A DNA stretch of 64,000 bases from Thermococcus henrietii (GTDB taxonomy: Archaea; Methanobacteriota_B; Thermococci; Thermococcales; Thermococcaceae). The notes beneath the pieces were generated by a model that saw only the letters and a list, made by a program, of their open reading frames with translations, was not told the DNA's origin and searched no databases. Every line of letters begins with the position of its first letter. Position 1 is the stretch's first letter. Location of the stretch: contig NZ_LT900021.1 in assembly GCF_900198835.1 (NCBI RefSeq), positions 868,001-932,000 on the forward strand, in the 5' to 3' direction. Of this stretch, positions 43,700 to 51,663 are shown in pieces. Position numbers and translations under genes: made by a program.

Positions 43700-44280
43700 G
43701 ATTTTAAAGCTTTTTCAAGCCTTTTAACACTCTCTTCAACGTCGTCCTTGTCGAACTCTAAAAACTCTCCCTCTGGGAAGCGTTCCATGAGCTCCTCGAA
43801 GAGCAGTCCCGGCCCTTCCTTAACTTCAAATCCGAATTTCTCAACGACTTTCCTGCTATCCTCAAGCCTCTTCTCCTTGTCCATGTAGAAGAACGCTGGA
43901 ATCAGGCCGTAATCGAAGGAATCTGGGTCGTTCGAGGTCGTGTGGAAGACACCGCAGGTTGGGGAGCCTTTAACGCCGACGAAGACCACCCGCTCCGGCT
44001 TCTCTTCAGTCAAAATTCTTCCTATGAAGTCCGCTATGACCTGAACCCTCTCGCGCATGCCGAGTCTCTCAAAGCTCTCCCTTCCCATCGGGGGCCTCGG
44101 CCAGCCGATTAGCTCGAACTCGGGGCAGGGGTATGCAAGAACCTGCCATTCCTCGCCGAGTTCGCCAATCAGCTTTCTCAGCTCTCCTGCCGTCCAGTAT
44201 TCCTTCTCCTTGGGGCCTCTGTAAACGTAGAACGGGCTCAACAGGCAGGGAGCTACTATTAGGAGGTTCACGGTAATCAC
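43696..44280 (-). CDS. DUF523-like protein (possible 2-thiouracil desulfurase family)
   Basis: A 194-residue protein with an N-terminal Cys in VAPCLLSPF, a second Cys in YPCPEFELIGWPRPP and a third in VKGSPTCGVFHT. The arrangement (APC...PCPE...GSPTCG) is that of DUF523-type proteins, some of which have been reported to be 2-thiouracil desulfurases with an Fe-S cluster. The GTG start overlaps the preceding PIN gene stop. Whether this protein binds a cluster or what it acts on cannot be told from sequence. Confidence 0.65.
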   Translation of the reverse strand: MITVNLLIVAPCLLSPFYVYRGPKEKEYWTAGELRKLIGELGEEWQVLAYPCPEFELIGWPRPPMGRESFERLGMRERVQVIADFIGRILTEEKPERVVFVGVKGSPTCGVFHTTSNDPDSFDYGLIPAFFYMDKEKRLEDSRKVVEKFGFEVKEGPGLLFEELMERFPEGEFLEFDKDDVEESVKRLEKALKS

Positions 44281-44735
44281 CCGATAACTTTTATCAGAGG
44301 AACCTTCTCGAAATCCGAGTCAAAGGTTAGAACGCGCTCAATTTCGTGTTCCGCGCAGGTTGCAACGATGAGGGCATCGTTGGGAAGCAGTTGATACTTC
44401 TCCCCAATCTCGGAGGCGAGTTCTATCGTCTTTTCGCTGATGGGCAGGATTCTGAGGAAACCGGCATCTCTCAGCTTTTTGAGGGACTCGCCCACCTTTT
44501 TATACACAAAGAGGTACTCGCTCAGGTGTTTCTTCAAGTCGCGGGGTCCTTTCAGGCCGTCCTGAATTGCGAGGGTAAACATGACCTTGTACACGGTCTC
44601 CGAAAACACAACGGGATTTATGACAAGAATATTTCCCTGATTTATGGTCTCTCTGACAAGATCTCTGGCCTTAGGGTCTCCGAGATGGAGGCCGACCAGA
44701 ACGGAGGAATCGACGAAGACCTCAGAGCGACTCAT
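44277..44735 (-). CDS. PIN-domain ribonuclease toxin (VapC-like)
   Basis: A 152-residue PIN protein: VFVDSSVLVGLHLGD at the start (first acid), VFSETVYKVMF in the middle, and NDALIVATCAEHEIERVLTFDSDF near the end. The ATG at 44735 overlaps the antitoxin gene by 14 bases, as in the 3322-3952 pair. It shares the pattern of residues and the antitoxin type with that pair, so both are probably copies of one mobile or duplicated module. Likely RNase activity is inferred from the family. Confidence 0.85.
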   Translation of the reverse strand: MSRSEVFVDSSVLVGLHLGDPKARDLVRETINQGNILVINPVVFSETVYKVMFTLAIQDGLKGPRDLKKHLSEYLFVYKKVGESLKKLRDAGFLRILPISEKTIELASEIGEKYQLLPNDALIVATCAEHEIERVLTFDSDFEKVPLIKVIG

Positions 44736-44916
44736 AGTATGCCTCCTTGAGGCGCTTGTAGTCGATTTTTTCGACCTTTCTGATGAGCATGGAGTCAAGT
44801 ATCTCGTCAATGTCGGGAGTTACTACTATCCTCACCCTCGCGTGCTCCGGCAGGTTGAGCTTCTTCAGGGGCTTCAGCACGCCGTTCTCGTAAACCGCCT
44901 CTATAATCTCCGCCAT
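44722..44916 (-). CDS. DUF104/AF2212-like antitoxin
   Basis: A 64-residue protein whose first 27 residues (EIIEAVYENGVLKPLKKLNL) match the DUF104 antitoxin at 3749-3952 closely. The rest is a charged helical tail. ATG 44916 was preferred over an upstream frame extension. It overlaps the toxin gene and should neutralise it. Confidence 0.85.
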   Translation of the reverse strand: MAEIIEAVYENGVLKPLKKLNLPEHARVRIVVTPDIDEILDSMLIRKVEKIDYKRLKEAYYESL

Positions 44917-44966
44917 TCCAGTTCCCAATAGTTCCTGATTCCGTGGTCCTTTAATATTTTTCGTGA

Positions 44967-45397
44967 TTACTCACCCAGCACGATTTTTGCGAGGTCGTTG
45001 GGCGTTAGTACTTGAACCTCGCTTCCTTTTAGTCCTTCCCTCAGTGCTTTGTCCCCCGTTGCAAGTGGAACGTTGAAAGCCAAAGCAAGCGCTACGTAGG
45101 GCACATCCTTTGGGTCGGGCGTTATCTCCCTTGCCCGAGGCAAATAAGGCCTCAGCTCCTCTTTAGGGACGTTACGGTCTGACTTCGGATAATCTCGAGC
45201 ATCTCAAGGAGTTCATCTTCTTTGAGTTTTGTGAGACTGAGAATTCTGTCCCATTTCTCGTCGATTTCTCTCCAGAAGAACTCGGGAACGAGAAACCTCA
45301 CTTTCCTCACCACATAATTCCACGCGAAAATCAAGTGTATCTTGCCCCTGCTGTGGAGTGCCGAGAAGACGAGGTTGAAGTCGAGAACTGACTCCAT
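44967..45397 (-). pseudogene. Frameshifted PIN-domain toxin gene
   Basis: Reading from ATG 45397 gives MESVLDFNLVFSALHSRGK..., a PIN-type start, and ends in a stop at 45152. The C-terminal half of the same protein is intact in another minus-strand frame from about 45175 down to TAA 44967-44969. It contains TPDPKDVPYVALALAFNVPLATGDKAL and ends NDLAKIVLGE, the normal end of this PIN family. A single-base deletion (or two-base insertion) near 45170-45180 explains both parts. The antitoxin-like gene upstream is intact. It could be a sequencing error or programmed frameshift, but decay is simplest. Confidence 0.8.
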
Positions 45398-45402
45398 CTA
45401 AA

Positions 45403-45621
45403 CTACCTATACCTCTTTGCGAGGTCTCGCTTGAGCTCCTCGGCGAGCTTCTCGGCGTCCTCCTCACGTAACTCACTCTTTTCTGCCAGTTTGATGAACC
45501 TGCTGGCCTTTCGTATTCTTTCCTCGATTTCCTTGATGGCCTCGAGCTCTATCCTCTTCCTGAGGGCTGGGGTTAGGTATTTCTCAATCTCGTCGGGTAT
45601 CCTCACAACTATCTCGCCCAT
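45403..45621 (-). CDS. Small antitoxin-like protein upstream of the broken PIN gene
   Basis: A 72-residue, mostly helical and charged protein starting GEIVVRIPDEIEKYL, which fits a DNA-binding or toxin-binding antitoxin (CopG/RHH-like strand and helices). It is five bases upstream of the PIN gene, as an antitoxin would be. Because the toxin is frameshifted, it may be a free remnant antitoxin. Confidence 0.6.
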   Translation of the reverse strand: MGEIVVRIPDEIEKYLTPALRKRIELEAIKEIEERIRKASRFIKLAEKSELREEDAEKLAEELKRDLAKRYR

Positions 45622-45654
45622 TTTCTCACCAACTTCCCTTACTCCCGACTCCCT

Positions 45655-46230
45655 TTAAGCCTTGCTCAGCTCCTCGATAATCCGCTCCACCTTCTCCCTC
45701 AGCTCCTCTAAGGTTCCCTCGTTGACTATGACGTAGTCAGCCAGACCCTTGAGTTTGCTCGTGTGATACAGGCGCTCCTCGGCGTCGTCCATAGCTTTGA
45801 AGTCTTCGAATGTCTTGATTCCCCTGTCCTTGCTGGCCTTCCTTCTCATCAGGCGCTCGAACCTTACCTCCGGCCTCGCCTCGATGTAGATGACCTTTCC
45901 GCCGAGCCTCTTTATTGCCTCGATTTCCTCCCGCGAGCGGACGCCGTCTATGACGACCTTCTTGCAGTTCCTCTTCTTGTCAACGGTGAGTCGAATTAAT
46001 ATGTCCCCGCCGTATTTGTCCTTCAGGTACTTTCCGAACTCTATGAGTTTCTCGCGCGTCGGCTCTGCCTTCTCTGGCAGTTCCGGAATCCAGGAGTAGT
46101 CTGAAACGTTGTGGGTCAGCAGGTCAATCAGCGGCTCACTGCAGGAAACCCTGCAGAAGCCCTTCTCCTCGAAGAACTTGGCAACGGTAGTTTTTCCAGC
46201 GGCTATCTTTCCAACGACCCCGATTATCAT
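45655..46230 (-). CDS. UPF0200-type P-loop kinase
   Basis: A 191-residue P-loop protein starting MIIGVVGKIAAGKTTVAKFFEE (Walker A) with the acidic strand VVIDGVRSREEIE and a late RKASKDRGIK segment. It is very like the archaeal UPF0200 family, which has been related to dephospho-CoA or nucleotide kinases. ATG 46230 follows CTGGAGGCGAAG and overlaps the upstream stop (ATGA). Substrate is unproven. Confidence 0.8.
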   Translation of the reverse strand: MIIGVVGKIAAGKTTVAKFFEEKGFCRVSCSEPLIDLLTHNVSDYSWIPELPEKAEPTREKLIEFGKYLKDKYGGDILIRLTVDKKRNCKKVVIDGVRSREEIEAIKRLGGKVIYIEARPEVRFERLMRRKASKDRGIKTFEDFKAMDDAEERLYHTSKLKGLADYVIVNEGTLEELREKVERIIEELSKA

Positions 46231-47030
46231 CTTCTTCGCCTCCAGTATCGCCATACAACCTTGGCCCCATCTGTTGACTCCATGAGGCCGTCGTAGGTGA
46301 GTTTGGCGACGAACTCAAGGAGGGCCTTCTCATCGACCATCGTGGGGAACTCGAAGCCAAAAAGGTACTTCAGCTCGAAGAAGCCGATGTGGAGAAGCCT
46401 GAAGGGGTTGAGGAGGTAAACCCCATCCCTCTCGTCCAGCGGGAATGGAAAATCCGCTAAGACGAGCTTTGCACCCCTTTCCCTGGCGATTCTCACAAGC
46501 TTGTCCTCGTCGGGGAAGAACAGCTCCGTAAGGTCCCCTTCAACGGCTTCGTACTCGAGCCTTGGAAAGATATACCTCAGCCCGATTGCCTCGTAGGGGA
46601 GCTTGAGGGCTTTAGCAAAGCCGAGGAGCGGTTTGGCGGAGAAGCTCAGGAAGACGAGCGTTTTCAGGTTTCCCGTAACTTCGGGCCACTCCCTCGGCGG
46701 GAACCTACGCTCCGCTTCGATTATCGGCGTTAGGAACTCGAGCTCTTTGGGAAGGAGCCTTTCAGCCTCGTCCAGCTTTTTCCGCTTTATTTCAAGGTCG
46801 AGGTTTGAATAGACCGTAACCTGCCTGACTCCAAGCCTCTCACGGAGCTTCCCGATGACGAGACTGTTGCCGATGACGACGCTCTTGTCCGTTCTATCGT
46901 GGGCTATGATAAAGAGCTTGTCCCCCTTTGGGTCGTAGCGAACCTCGTCTATTCTGAAGGGGCTCTCTGGAAGGCCGTGCTCAAGCCTTATTTCCCGAAC
47001 GAGCTCTTCCAGCCTTTCCCTGCTCCACAT
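46227..47030 (-). CDS. Conserved Thermococcales protein of unknown function
   Basis: A 267-residue cytosolic protein. The N-terminal region (DKLFIIAHDRTDKSVVIGNSLVIGKLRERLGVRQVTVYSNLD, given here by its ends only: residues about 36-78) resembles a small KH-like or nucleotide-binding fold. The C-terminal part has PFPLDERDGVYLLNPFRLLHIGFF. No motif identifies a reaction. It is coupled to the UPF0200-like kinase gene, so the two may act in one pathway. Confidence 0.6.
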   Translation of the reverse strand: MWSRERLEELVREIRLEHGLPESPFRIDEVRYDPKGDKLFIIAHDRTDKSVVIGNSLVIGKLRERLGVRQVTVYSNLDLEIKRKKLDEAERLLPKELEFLTPIIEAERRFPPREWPEVTGNLKTLVFLSFSAKPLLGFAKALKLPYEAIGLRYIFPRLEYEAVEGDLTELFFPDEDKLVRIARERGAKLVLADFPFPLDERDGVYLLNPFRLLHIGFFELKYLFGFEFPTMVDEKALLEFVAKLTYDGLMESTDGAKVVWRYWRRRR

Positions 47031-47108
47031 TCGTATCCCATCAAACTACCCAGGACGGTTTTTGAACCTTCCGGGGTACTAATTGGGAAACAATCAAAGT
47101 GCACCTGC

Positions 47109-48305
47109 TCACTTGAGTCCCTTAACCAGCTCCTCAAGAACGCCGAGGAACGTCTCAACCTCCTCAAGGCTGTTGTAGACGTGGAACGAAGCCCTCACCG
47201 TCCCGTTTATTCCTAACTTCTTCATCACCGGCAGGGCGCAGTGGTGGCCGGAGCGAACCATTATGTTGTTCTCGTCGAGTATTGCCGCGACATCGTGCGG
47301 GTGGAGCGGTGGGACGTTGAAGCTAACGACTCCAGCGTGCTTGTCGAGGTTCCTCGGCCCGTACCAGGGAATTTCGAGCTCATCAAGGCCTTCCGTAGTT
47401 CTCTTAACGAGCTTCCTCTCCTGCCTCTCGATTCTGTCTAACCCAATTCTCTCGATGTACCTTATTCCTGCAGCCAATCCTATCGCACCGCCTATGTTCG
47501 GCGTTCCGGCCTCGAACCGCTCCGGTGGCTCGGTCAGCTTGTAGGAATCCAAATCAACGTCCTCAATCGTCCCACCGCCGATTAGCGGCGGCTCGAAGAC
47601 GTCAAAGAACTCCTCGTTAATGTAAAGGACGCCTATCCCAGTCGGCCCCATCGGCCCCTTGTGGCCGGAAAAGGCCAGAAAGTCCGCGTGGAGCTTCTTA
47701 ACGTCAACCTCCATATGCCCGGCGCTCTGTGCCGCATCGACGACGAATATCGCTCCTTCCTCCTTCGCCATCTTTCCGAGCTCCTCGACCTCGTGGATAA
47801 CACCGAGCGCATTTGAAACGTGCTGAACCGCGACGAGCTTGGCTCCCTTAATCTTCTTTTCGGCGTCCGCCAAATCGAGGTTGCCCTCGTTGTCCCCGTC
47901 GATGAACTCGAGCCTAAGGTTGAGCTTTTTAGCTAATCTCTGCCAGGGAAGTAAATCCGAGTGGTGCTCGTACGGGGTCGTGACTATCTTGTCCCCCTGC
48001 TTGAAGATGCCCTCAAGGCCGAGGGCAACAAGGTTGAGGCTCTCGCTCGTGTTCTTGGTGAACGCTATCTCCTCGAACTTCGCGTTGATGAAGTCCGCGA
48101 CCACCTTCCTGCTCTCCTCGTACTTGTGCGTCGCCATCTGGGAGAGCCTGTGCACACCGCGATGGACGTTGGCCCTGTACTTAAGGTAGTACTCGTCCAT
48201 GGCCTCTACAACCGGCTTCGGCGTGAGCGAGGTTGCCGTGTTGTCGAAGTAGATAACCTCGCTCGTCAGCGGTATGTCCTTCCTAACATCTTCCGGAATC
48301 CTCAC
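47109..48305 (-). CDS. SufS/CsdA-type cysteine desulfurase
   Basis: A 398-residue class V aminotransferase. It begins IPEDVRKDIPLTSEVIYFDNTATSLTP, has the Schiff-base lysine context AFSGHKGPMGPTGIGVLY, SAGHMEVDVKKL and the active-site loop with Cys in RSGHHCALPVMKKLG. It removes sulfur from cysteine for Fe-S clusters or thio-modification. GTG 48305 follows GGAGGTGGTAGC and overlaps the stop of the 97-residue gene. A much longer frame has no translational support. It lies in the same direction as that small gene from a promoter shared with cooC. Confidence 0.88.
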   Translation of the reverse strand: MRIPEDVRKDIPLTSEVIYFDNTATSLTPKPVVEAMDEYYLKYRANVHRGVHRLSQMATHKYEESRKVVADFINAKFEEIAFTKNTSESLNLVALGLEGIFKQGDKIVTTPYEHHSDLLPWQRLAKKLNLRLEFIDGDNEGNLDLADAEKKIKGAKLVAVQHVSNALGVIHEVEELGKMAKEEGAIFVVDAAQSAGHMEVDVKKLHADFLAFSGHKGPMGPTGIGVLYINEEFFDVFEPPLIGGGTIEDVDLDSYKLTEPPERFEAGTPNIGGAIGLAAGIRYIERIGLDRIERQERKLVKRTTEGLDELEIPWYGPRNLDKHAGVVSFNVPPLHPHDVAAILDENNIMVRSGHHCALPVMKKLGINGTVRASFHVYNSLEEVETFLGVLEELVKGLK

Positions 48306-48595
48306 GCTACCACCTCCAGAACCCCGGCGCAGTCGTAAACAATCCTCGCGATTTCCTCTCCTTTCTTTGCATCCTCTAAGAGTTTGACGATTATCTTCCC
48401 GCTCGGGTAAACGCTGACCTCGTAGCCCTCCATCTCCAGGATTAGCATCATCCCGGACAGGAGCTTCTTGACGGTGTAGCCCCTCTCCTTCAAACACTGG
48501 GCTGTCTTGGTTAGATCGAGCTTTATCCTCTTCTCCCACGAGTAGGCCCCTATAACGACGCCCTTCATCGTGACGCAGGGTTTCGAGATAATCAC
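48302..48595 (-). CDS. Small conserved Thermococcales protein coupled to the cysteine desulfurase
   Basis: A 97-residue protein starting MIISKPCVTMKGVVIGAYSWEKRIK, with Cys7, Cys34 and Cys89. The stretch YEVSVYPSGKIIVKLLED is beta-rich. It may be an Fe-S or sulfur-carrier helper because it is coupled by GTGA to the desulfurase. No family is recognised. GTG 48595 follows GGTGGTGAAGG, and the alternative ATG 48568 has no Shine-Dalgarno. Confidence 0.65.
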   Translation of the reverse strand: MIISKPCVTMKGVVIGAYSWEKRIKLDLTKTAQCLKERGYTVKKLLSGMMLILEMEGYEVSVYPSGKIIVKLLEDAKKGEEIARIVYDCAGVLEVVA

Positions 48596-48626
48596 CCTTC
48601 ACCACCGCTTTTATCTTCGCGGGAGC

Positions 48627-48637
48627 ATTTATACCGC
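48627..48637 (-). promoter_or_regulatory. TATA box of the desulfurase operon
   Basis: The minus strand reads GCGGTATAAATGC, a good archaeal TATA box, about 32-42 nt before GTG 48595. It lies 8 bases from the SurR-type motif at 48645-48661. Confidence 0.55.
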
Positions 48638-48644
48638 TTTCCTG

Positions 48645-48661
48645 AACCTGAGGTTGGAAAC
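48645..48661 (-). promoter_or_regulatory. Extended SurR-type motif between the desulfurase operon and cooC
   Basis: The minus strand is an exact GTTn3AACn5GTT match. It lies upstream of both TATA boxes: 8 bases from the minus-strand box and about 15 bases from the plus-strand box (48677-48687). Upstream position is that of an activator site, so either or both transcription units may be stimulated in the absence of sulfur. Confidence 0.6.
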
Positions 48662-48676
48662 AAGAATGAACCAAAT

Positions 48677-48687
48677 CATTTATAAGG
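48677..48687 (+). promoter_or_regulatory. TATA box of cooC
   Basis: CATTTATAAGG precedes ATG 48719 by about 35 nt and predicts a start near 48708. Confidence 0.55.
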
Positions 48688-48718
48688 CGTGTTACTTTTT
48701 TGCCCAATGGTGATACGA

Positions 48719-49447
48719 ATGAAGGTTCTCGTGAGCGGTAAGGGCGGCTGTGGAAAGAGCACGATAAGCGCGATGCTCGGCAAGTATCTGGCCGGAAAAG
48801 GCTACCGCGTGCTGATAATAGATGCCGACGAGTCAAACCCGGGTCTCTACAGGATGCTCGGCCTCCCGAAGGTGAAAACTCTCGCCGAGCACCTCGGAGG
48901 GAAGAAGCGGGCCAAAATCCTCATGGCGGCTGAGGGACAGGGCGAACTCGACGAGGAGCTCTTCAACTGGACGCTCGACGAGATTCCTGAGGAGATTCTG
49001 GCCAGGAAGGGCAACCTCGCCGTTCTGACAATAGGAAAGATTGAAGAAGCTGAAGAGGGCTGTGCCTGCCCCTACGGATTCCTTGCCCGAAAGCTCCTCG
49101 AGGGCATAAAGCTGAAGGAGGACGAGGTCATCATCGTCGACACCGAGGCGGGCATAGAGCACTTCGGAAGGGGCGTTGACAAGTACGTTGACGTCGTTAT
49201 CGACGTCGCAGAGCCATCGGCCGAGTCCATAGAGCTTTCGAAGAAGATAAAAGCGCTGAGCGAGAGCCTCGGCCTGAAGCACGTCTTCGTTCTCAACAAG
49301 GCTCTGCCCGGCGTCGAGGAGGAACTGCCGGTCAAGCCCGACGTGGTGATTCCCTTCGACCAGAACTTCATACTCGACAGCCTGAAGGGCAAGGAAGTTG
49401 AGCCGATAGAGCAGATAGAGGAACTGTGGAGGATAATCAACGGATGA
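48719..49447 (+). CDS. cooC: CooC-like P-loop ATPase (metal-cluster maturation)
   Basis: A 242-residue MinD/ParA-type ATPase with the deviant Walker A KVLVSGKGGCGKSTISAML, switch Asp in IIDADESNPGLYRML and the CooC-type CxC motif CACPYGFLARKLL. CooC proteins insert nickel into CO dehydrogenase. No CODH gene is in this window, so it may serve another Ni enzyme, for example a hydrogenase, or a CODH elsewhere. ATG 48719 was chosen for GGTGAT four bases upstream. A SurR-type site before its promoter strengthens a link with hydrogenase metabolism. Confidence 0.8.
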   Translation: MKVLVSGKGGCGKSTISAMLGKYLAGKGYRVLIIDADESNPGLYRMLGLPKVKTLAEHLGGKKRAKILMAAEGQGELDEELFNWTLDEIPEEILARKGNLAVLTIGKIEEAEEGCACPYGFLARKLLEGIKLKEDEVIIVDTEAGIEHFGRGVDKYVDVVIDVAEPSAESIELSKKIKALSESLGLKHVFVLNKALPGVEEELPVKPDVVIPFDQNFILDSLKGKEVEPIEQIEELWRIING

Positions 49448-49722
49448 ACACATTCGGAGAGCTTTTGGCAGTCTGACGTTGCCTTCTTGTGTTTTTACAC
49501 ATTTCTGTAAACATTTGCGGGATTTTTTCGGAATCTTTCGGCGGTTCTTTGTCAATTGGGGCTCCTCACACCCTTGTTTCGACGAACGGCTATTCTGATT
49601 TCGGCATTCGGCTAATTAGACTTTCCTAATTCTTTTTCGACTTTTGTCGTTTATCACTTTGACAATCAACGAAAGAATTTTAAGGTTTCCTAATTCTCAT
49701 TTCTGAGAAGCGAGGTGGTGTT
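49448..49722 (+). promoter_or_regulatory. 275-base A/T-rich gap with promoter of the acetyl-CoA synthetase and a 12-bp direct repeat
   Basis: The gap between cooC and the acetyl-CoA synthetase holds no gene. A TATA box (GAATTTTAAGG, 49675-49685) predicts a start near 49706. TTTCCTAATTCT occurs twice, at 49622-49633 and 49686-49697. The second copy covers the TATA-to-start region, so the pair may be operator half-sites. Small hairpins TTTAC/GTAAA (49494-49511) and CGAC/GTCG (about 49638-49649) are also present. Confidence 0.5.
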
Positions 49723-51663
49723 ATGCAGATAGGCGAAGGGTTCCTCAAGGAGAGGTACCTGCCATTGGAGGCCTTCAGGGAAGAGCACAGGAAGTCCATC
49801 GAGAACATCGAGGATTTCTGGGCCGAGCAGGCGAAGGTTCTCGACTGGTTCAAGACCTGGGAGAAGGTCCTCGATGACTCAAAGGCACCCTTCTTCCGCT
49901 GGTTCGTTGGGGGTCAGCTCAACGCGAGCTACAACGCTCTGGACAGGCACGTTAAGGCAGGAAAGAGAAACCGCGCCGCGATAATCTGGGAGAGCGAGCG
50001 CGGTGAGACGAGAACGTTAACCTACTACGAGCTCTACCGCGAGGTGAACCTCTTTGCTTCAGCGCTGAAAAACCTCGGTGTCGAGAAGGGTGATAGGGTC
50101 GTCATCTACATGCCCCTCGTTCCAGAAGTGGTCATAGCAATGCTCGCCAGTGCGAGAATAGGGGCGATTCACAGCGTCGTCTTCTCCGGCTTCTCGGCGG
50201 AAGCATTAGCAACGAGAATCAACGACGCCAAAGCCAAGGTTGTCATCACCGCCGACTACCTCTACAGGCGCGGTAAGAAGCTCAACCTCAAGGGGATAGT
50301 GGACAAGGCCCTCCTCGAAACGCCGAGCGTCGAAAGCATCGTCGTCCTCAGGAGGGAAGAGAACGGCGTTAACATGGTTGAGGGCAGGGACTACGACTGG
50401 AACGAACTCCTCGACGGGGCCGAGCGCTACGTTGAGCCCGTTCCGGTCGAGAGCAACCACCCGCTGTTCATCCTCTACACGAGCGGAACCACCGGAAGGC
50501 CCAAGGGAATCGTCCACTCCACCGGGGGTTACCTCGTCTACGTGGCCAAAACGATGGAGTGGGCGTGGGGAATAACCGAGGGCGACCTCTTCTGGAACAC
50601 CGCAGATGTTGGCTGGATAACGGGCCACAGCTACCTCGTTTACGGACCCTTAACGCTCGGCCTTACGGTGATGATGTACGAAGGTGCCTTGAACTATCCA
50701 AAGCCTGACAGGCCCTGGGAGCTGGTGGAGAAGCACGGGGTAACGATATTCTACACCGCCCCAACGGCAATCAGAATGCTCATGCGCTACGGCGACGAGT
50801 GGGTGAAGAAGCACGACCTCTCAAGTTTAAGGCTCCTCGGTTCGGTCGGCGAGCCGATAAACCCGAGGGCCTGGAAGTGGTACTACGAGGTCGTTGGCGG
50901 TGGAAGGTGCCCGATAATCGACACCTGGTGGCAGACCGAGACCGGTGGCTACATGATTTATCCCTCGGCAGGAATACAGCTGCCCCCACTGAAGCCCGGC
51001 TCGGCTACTTTTCCGGGTCTCGGCGTCGATGCAGACGTTCTCAGGGCCGACGGAAGCCCGGCGGAGCCGAACGAGCGCGGCTACCTCGTGATAAAGAAGC
51101 CCTGGCCGGGAATGCTCCTCGGAATCTGGGGCGACGACGAGCGCTACATCCGGACCTACTGGCAGAGGTTCAGCAGGCCCGACGAGGGAATCTGGATTTA
51201 CTACCCTGCTGACTACGCTATGAAGGACGACGAGGGCTACTTCTGGATATTCGGCAGGGCCGACGAGGTGCTGAACGTTTCGGGCCACAGGATTGGGACG
51301 GCCGAGATAGAGCATGCTCTGGTCCTCCACCCGGCAGTTGCCGAGGCCGCTGTGATAGGAAGGCCCGACGAGATTAAGGGCGAGGTGCCCGTTGCCTTCG
51401 TAATCCTCAAGGAGAACTGCGTCCCGAGGGAGGGCCTGAAGAAGGAACTCATAGACTACGTCAGGGAAACCCTCGGCCCGATAGCGGCCCCGGCAGAGGT
51501 CTTCTTCGTCAACAAACTGCCGAAGACGAGGAGCGGGAAGATAATGCGCCGCGTTCTAAAGGCCCTCGCCAGCGGAAAGGGCCTCGGCGACCTCTCAACG
51601 CTGGAAGACGAGGCGAGCGTGGAAGAAGTGAAAAAAGCTTTGGAAGGCTTCGAGATGCGTTAG
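49723..51663 (+). CDS. Acetate-CoA ligase (AMP-forming)
   Basis: A 646-residue ANL-superfamily enzyme of the usual acetyl-CoA synthetase length. The N-terminal ACAS_N region is followed by the adenylation motif [31 protein letters not shown], the hinge [14 protein letters not shown] and the C-terminal catalytic lysine loop [14 protein letters not shown]. It forms acyl-CoA from acetate or propionate with ATP. The thermococcal norm is ADP-forming ACD, so this AMP-forming enzyme probably serves uptake of acetate or another short acid. GAGGTGG precedes ATG 49723. Confidence 0.9.
   Translation: MQIGEGFLKERYLPLEAFREEHRKSIENIEDFWAEQAKVLDWFKTWEKVLDDSKAPFFRWFVGGQLNASYNALDRHVKAGKRNRAAIIWESERGETRTLTYYELYREVNLFASALKNLGVEKGDRVVIYMPLVPEVVIAMLASARIGAIHSVVFSGFSAEALATRINDAKAKVVITADYLYRRGKKLNLKGIVDKALLETPSVESIVVLRREENGVNMVEGRDYDWNELLDGAERYVEPVPVESNHPLFILYTSGTTGRPKGIVHSTGGYLVYVAKTMEWAWGITEGDLFWNTADVGWITGHSYLVYGPLTLGLTVMMYEGALNYPKPDRPWELVEKHGVTIFYTAPTAIRMLMRYGDEWVKKHDLSSLRLLGSVGEPINPRAWKWYYEVVGGGRCPIIDTWWQTETGGYMIYPSAGIQLPPLKPGSATFPGLGVDADVLRADGSPAEPNERGYLVIKKPWPGMLLGIWGDDERYIRTYWQRFSRPDEGIWIYYPADYAMKDDEGYFWIFGRADEVLNVSGHRIGTAEIEHALVLHPAVAEAAVIGRPDEIKGEVPVAFVILKENCVPREGLKKELIDYVRETLGPIAAPAEVFFVNKLPKTRSGKIMRRVLKALASGKGLGDLSTLEDEASVEEVKKALEGFEMR

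Noticed and set aside
48306-48836. 177-residue N-terminal extension of the cysteine desulfurase frame
   Set aside because: The extension overlaps the 97-residue gene and the divergent promoter. GTG 48305 has a strong Shine-Dalgarno directly before a normal SufS start.
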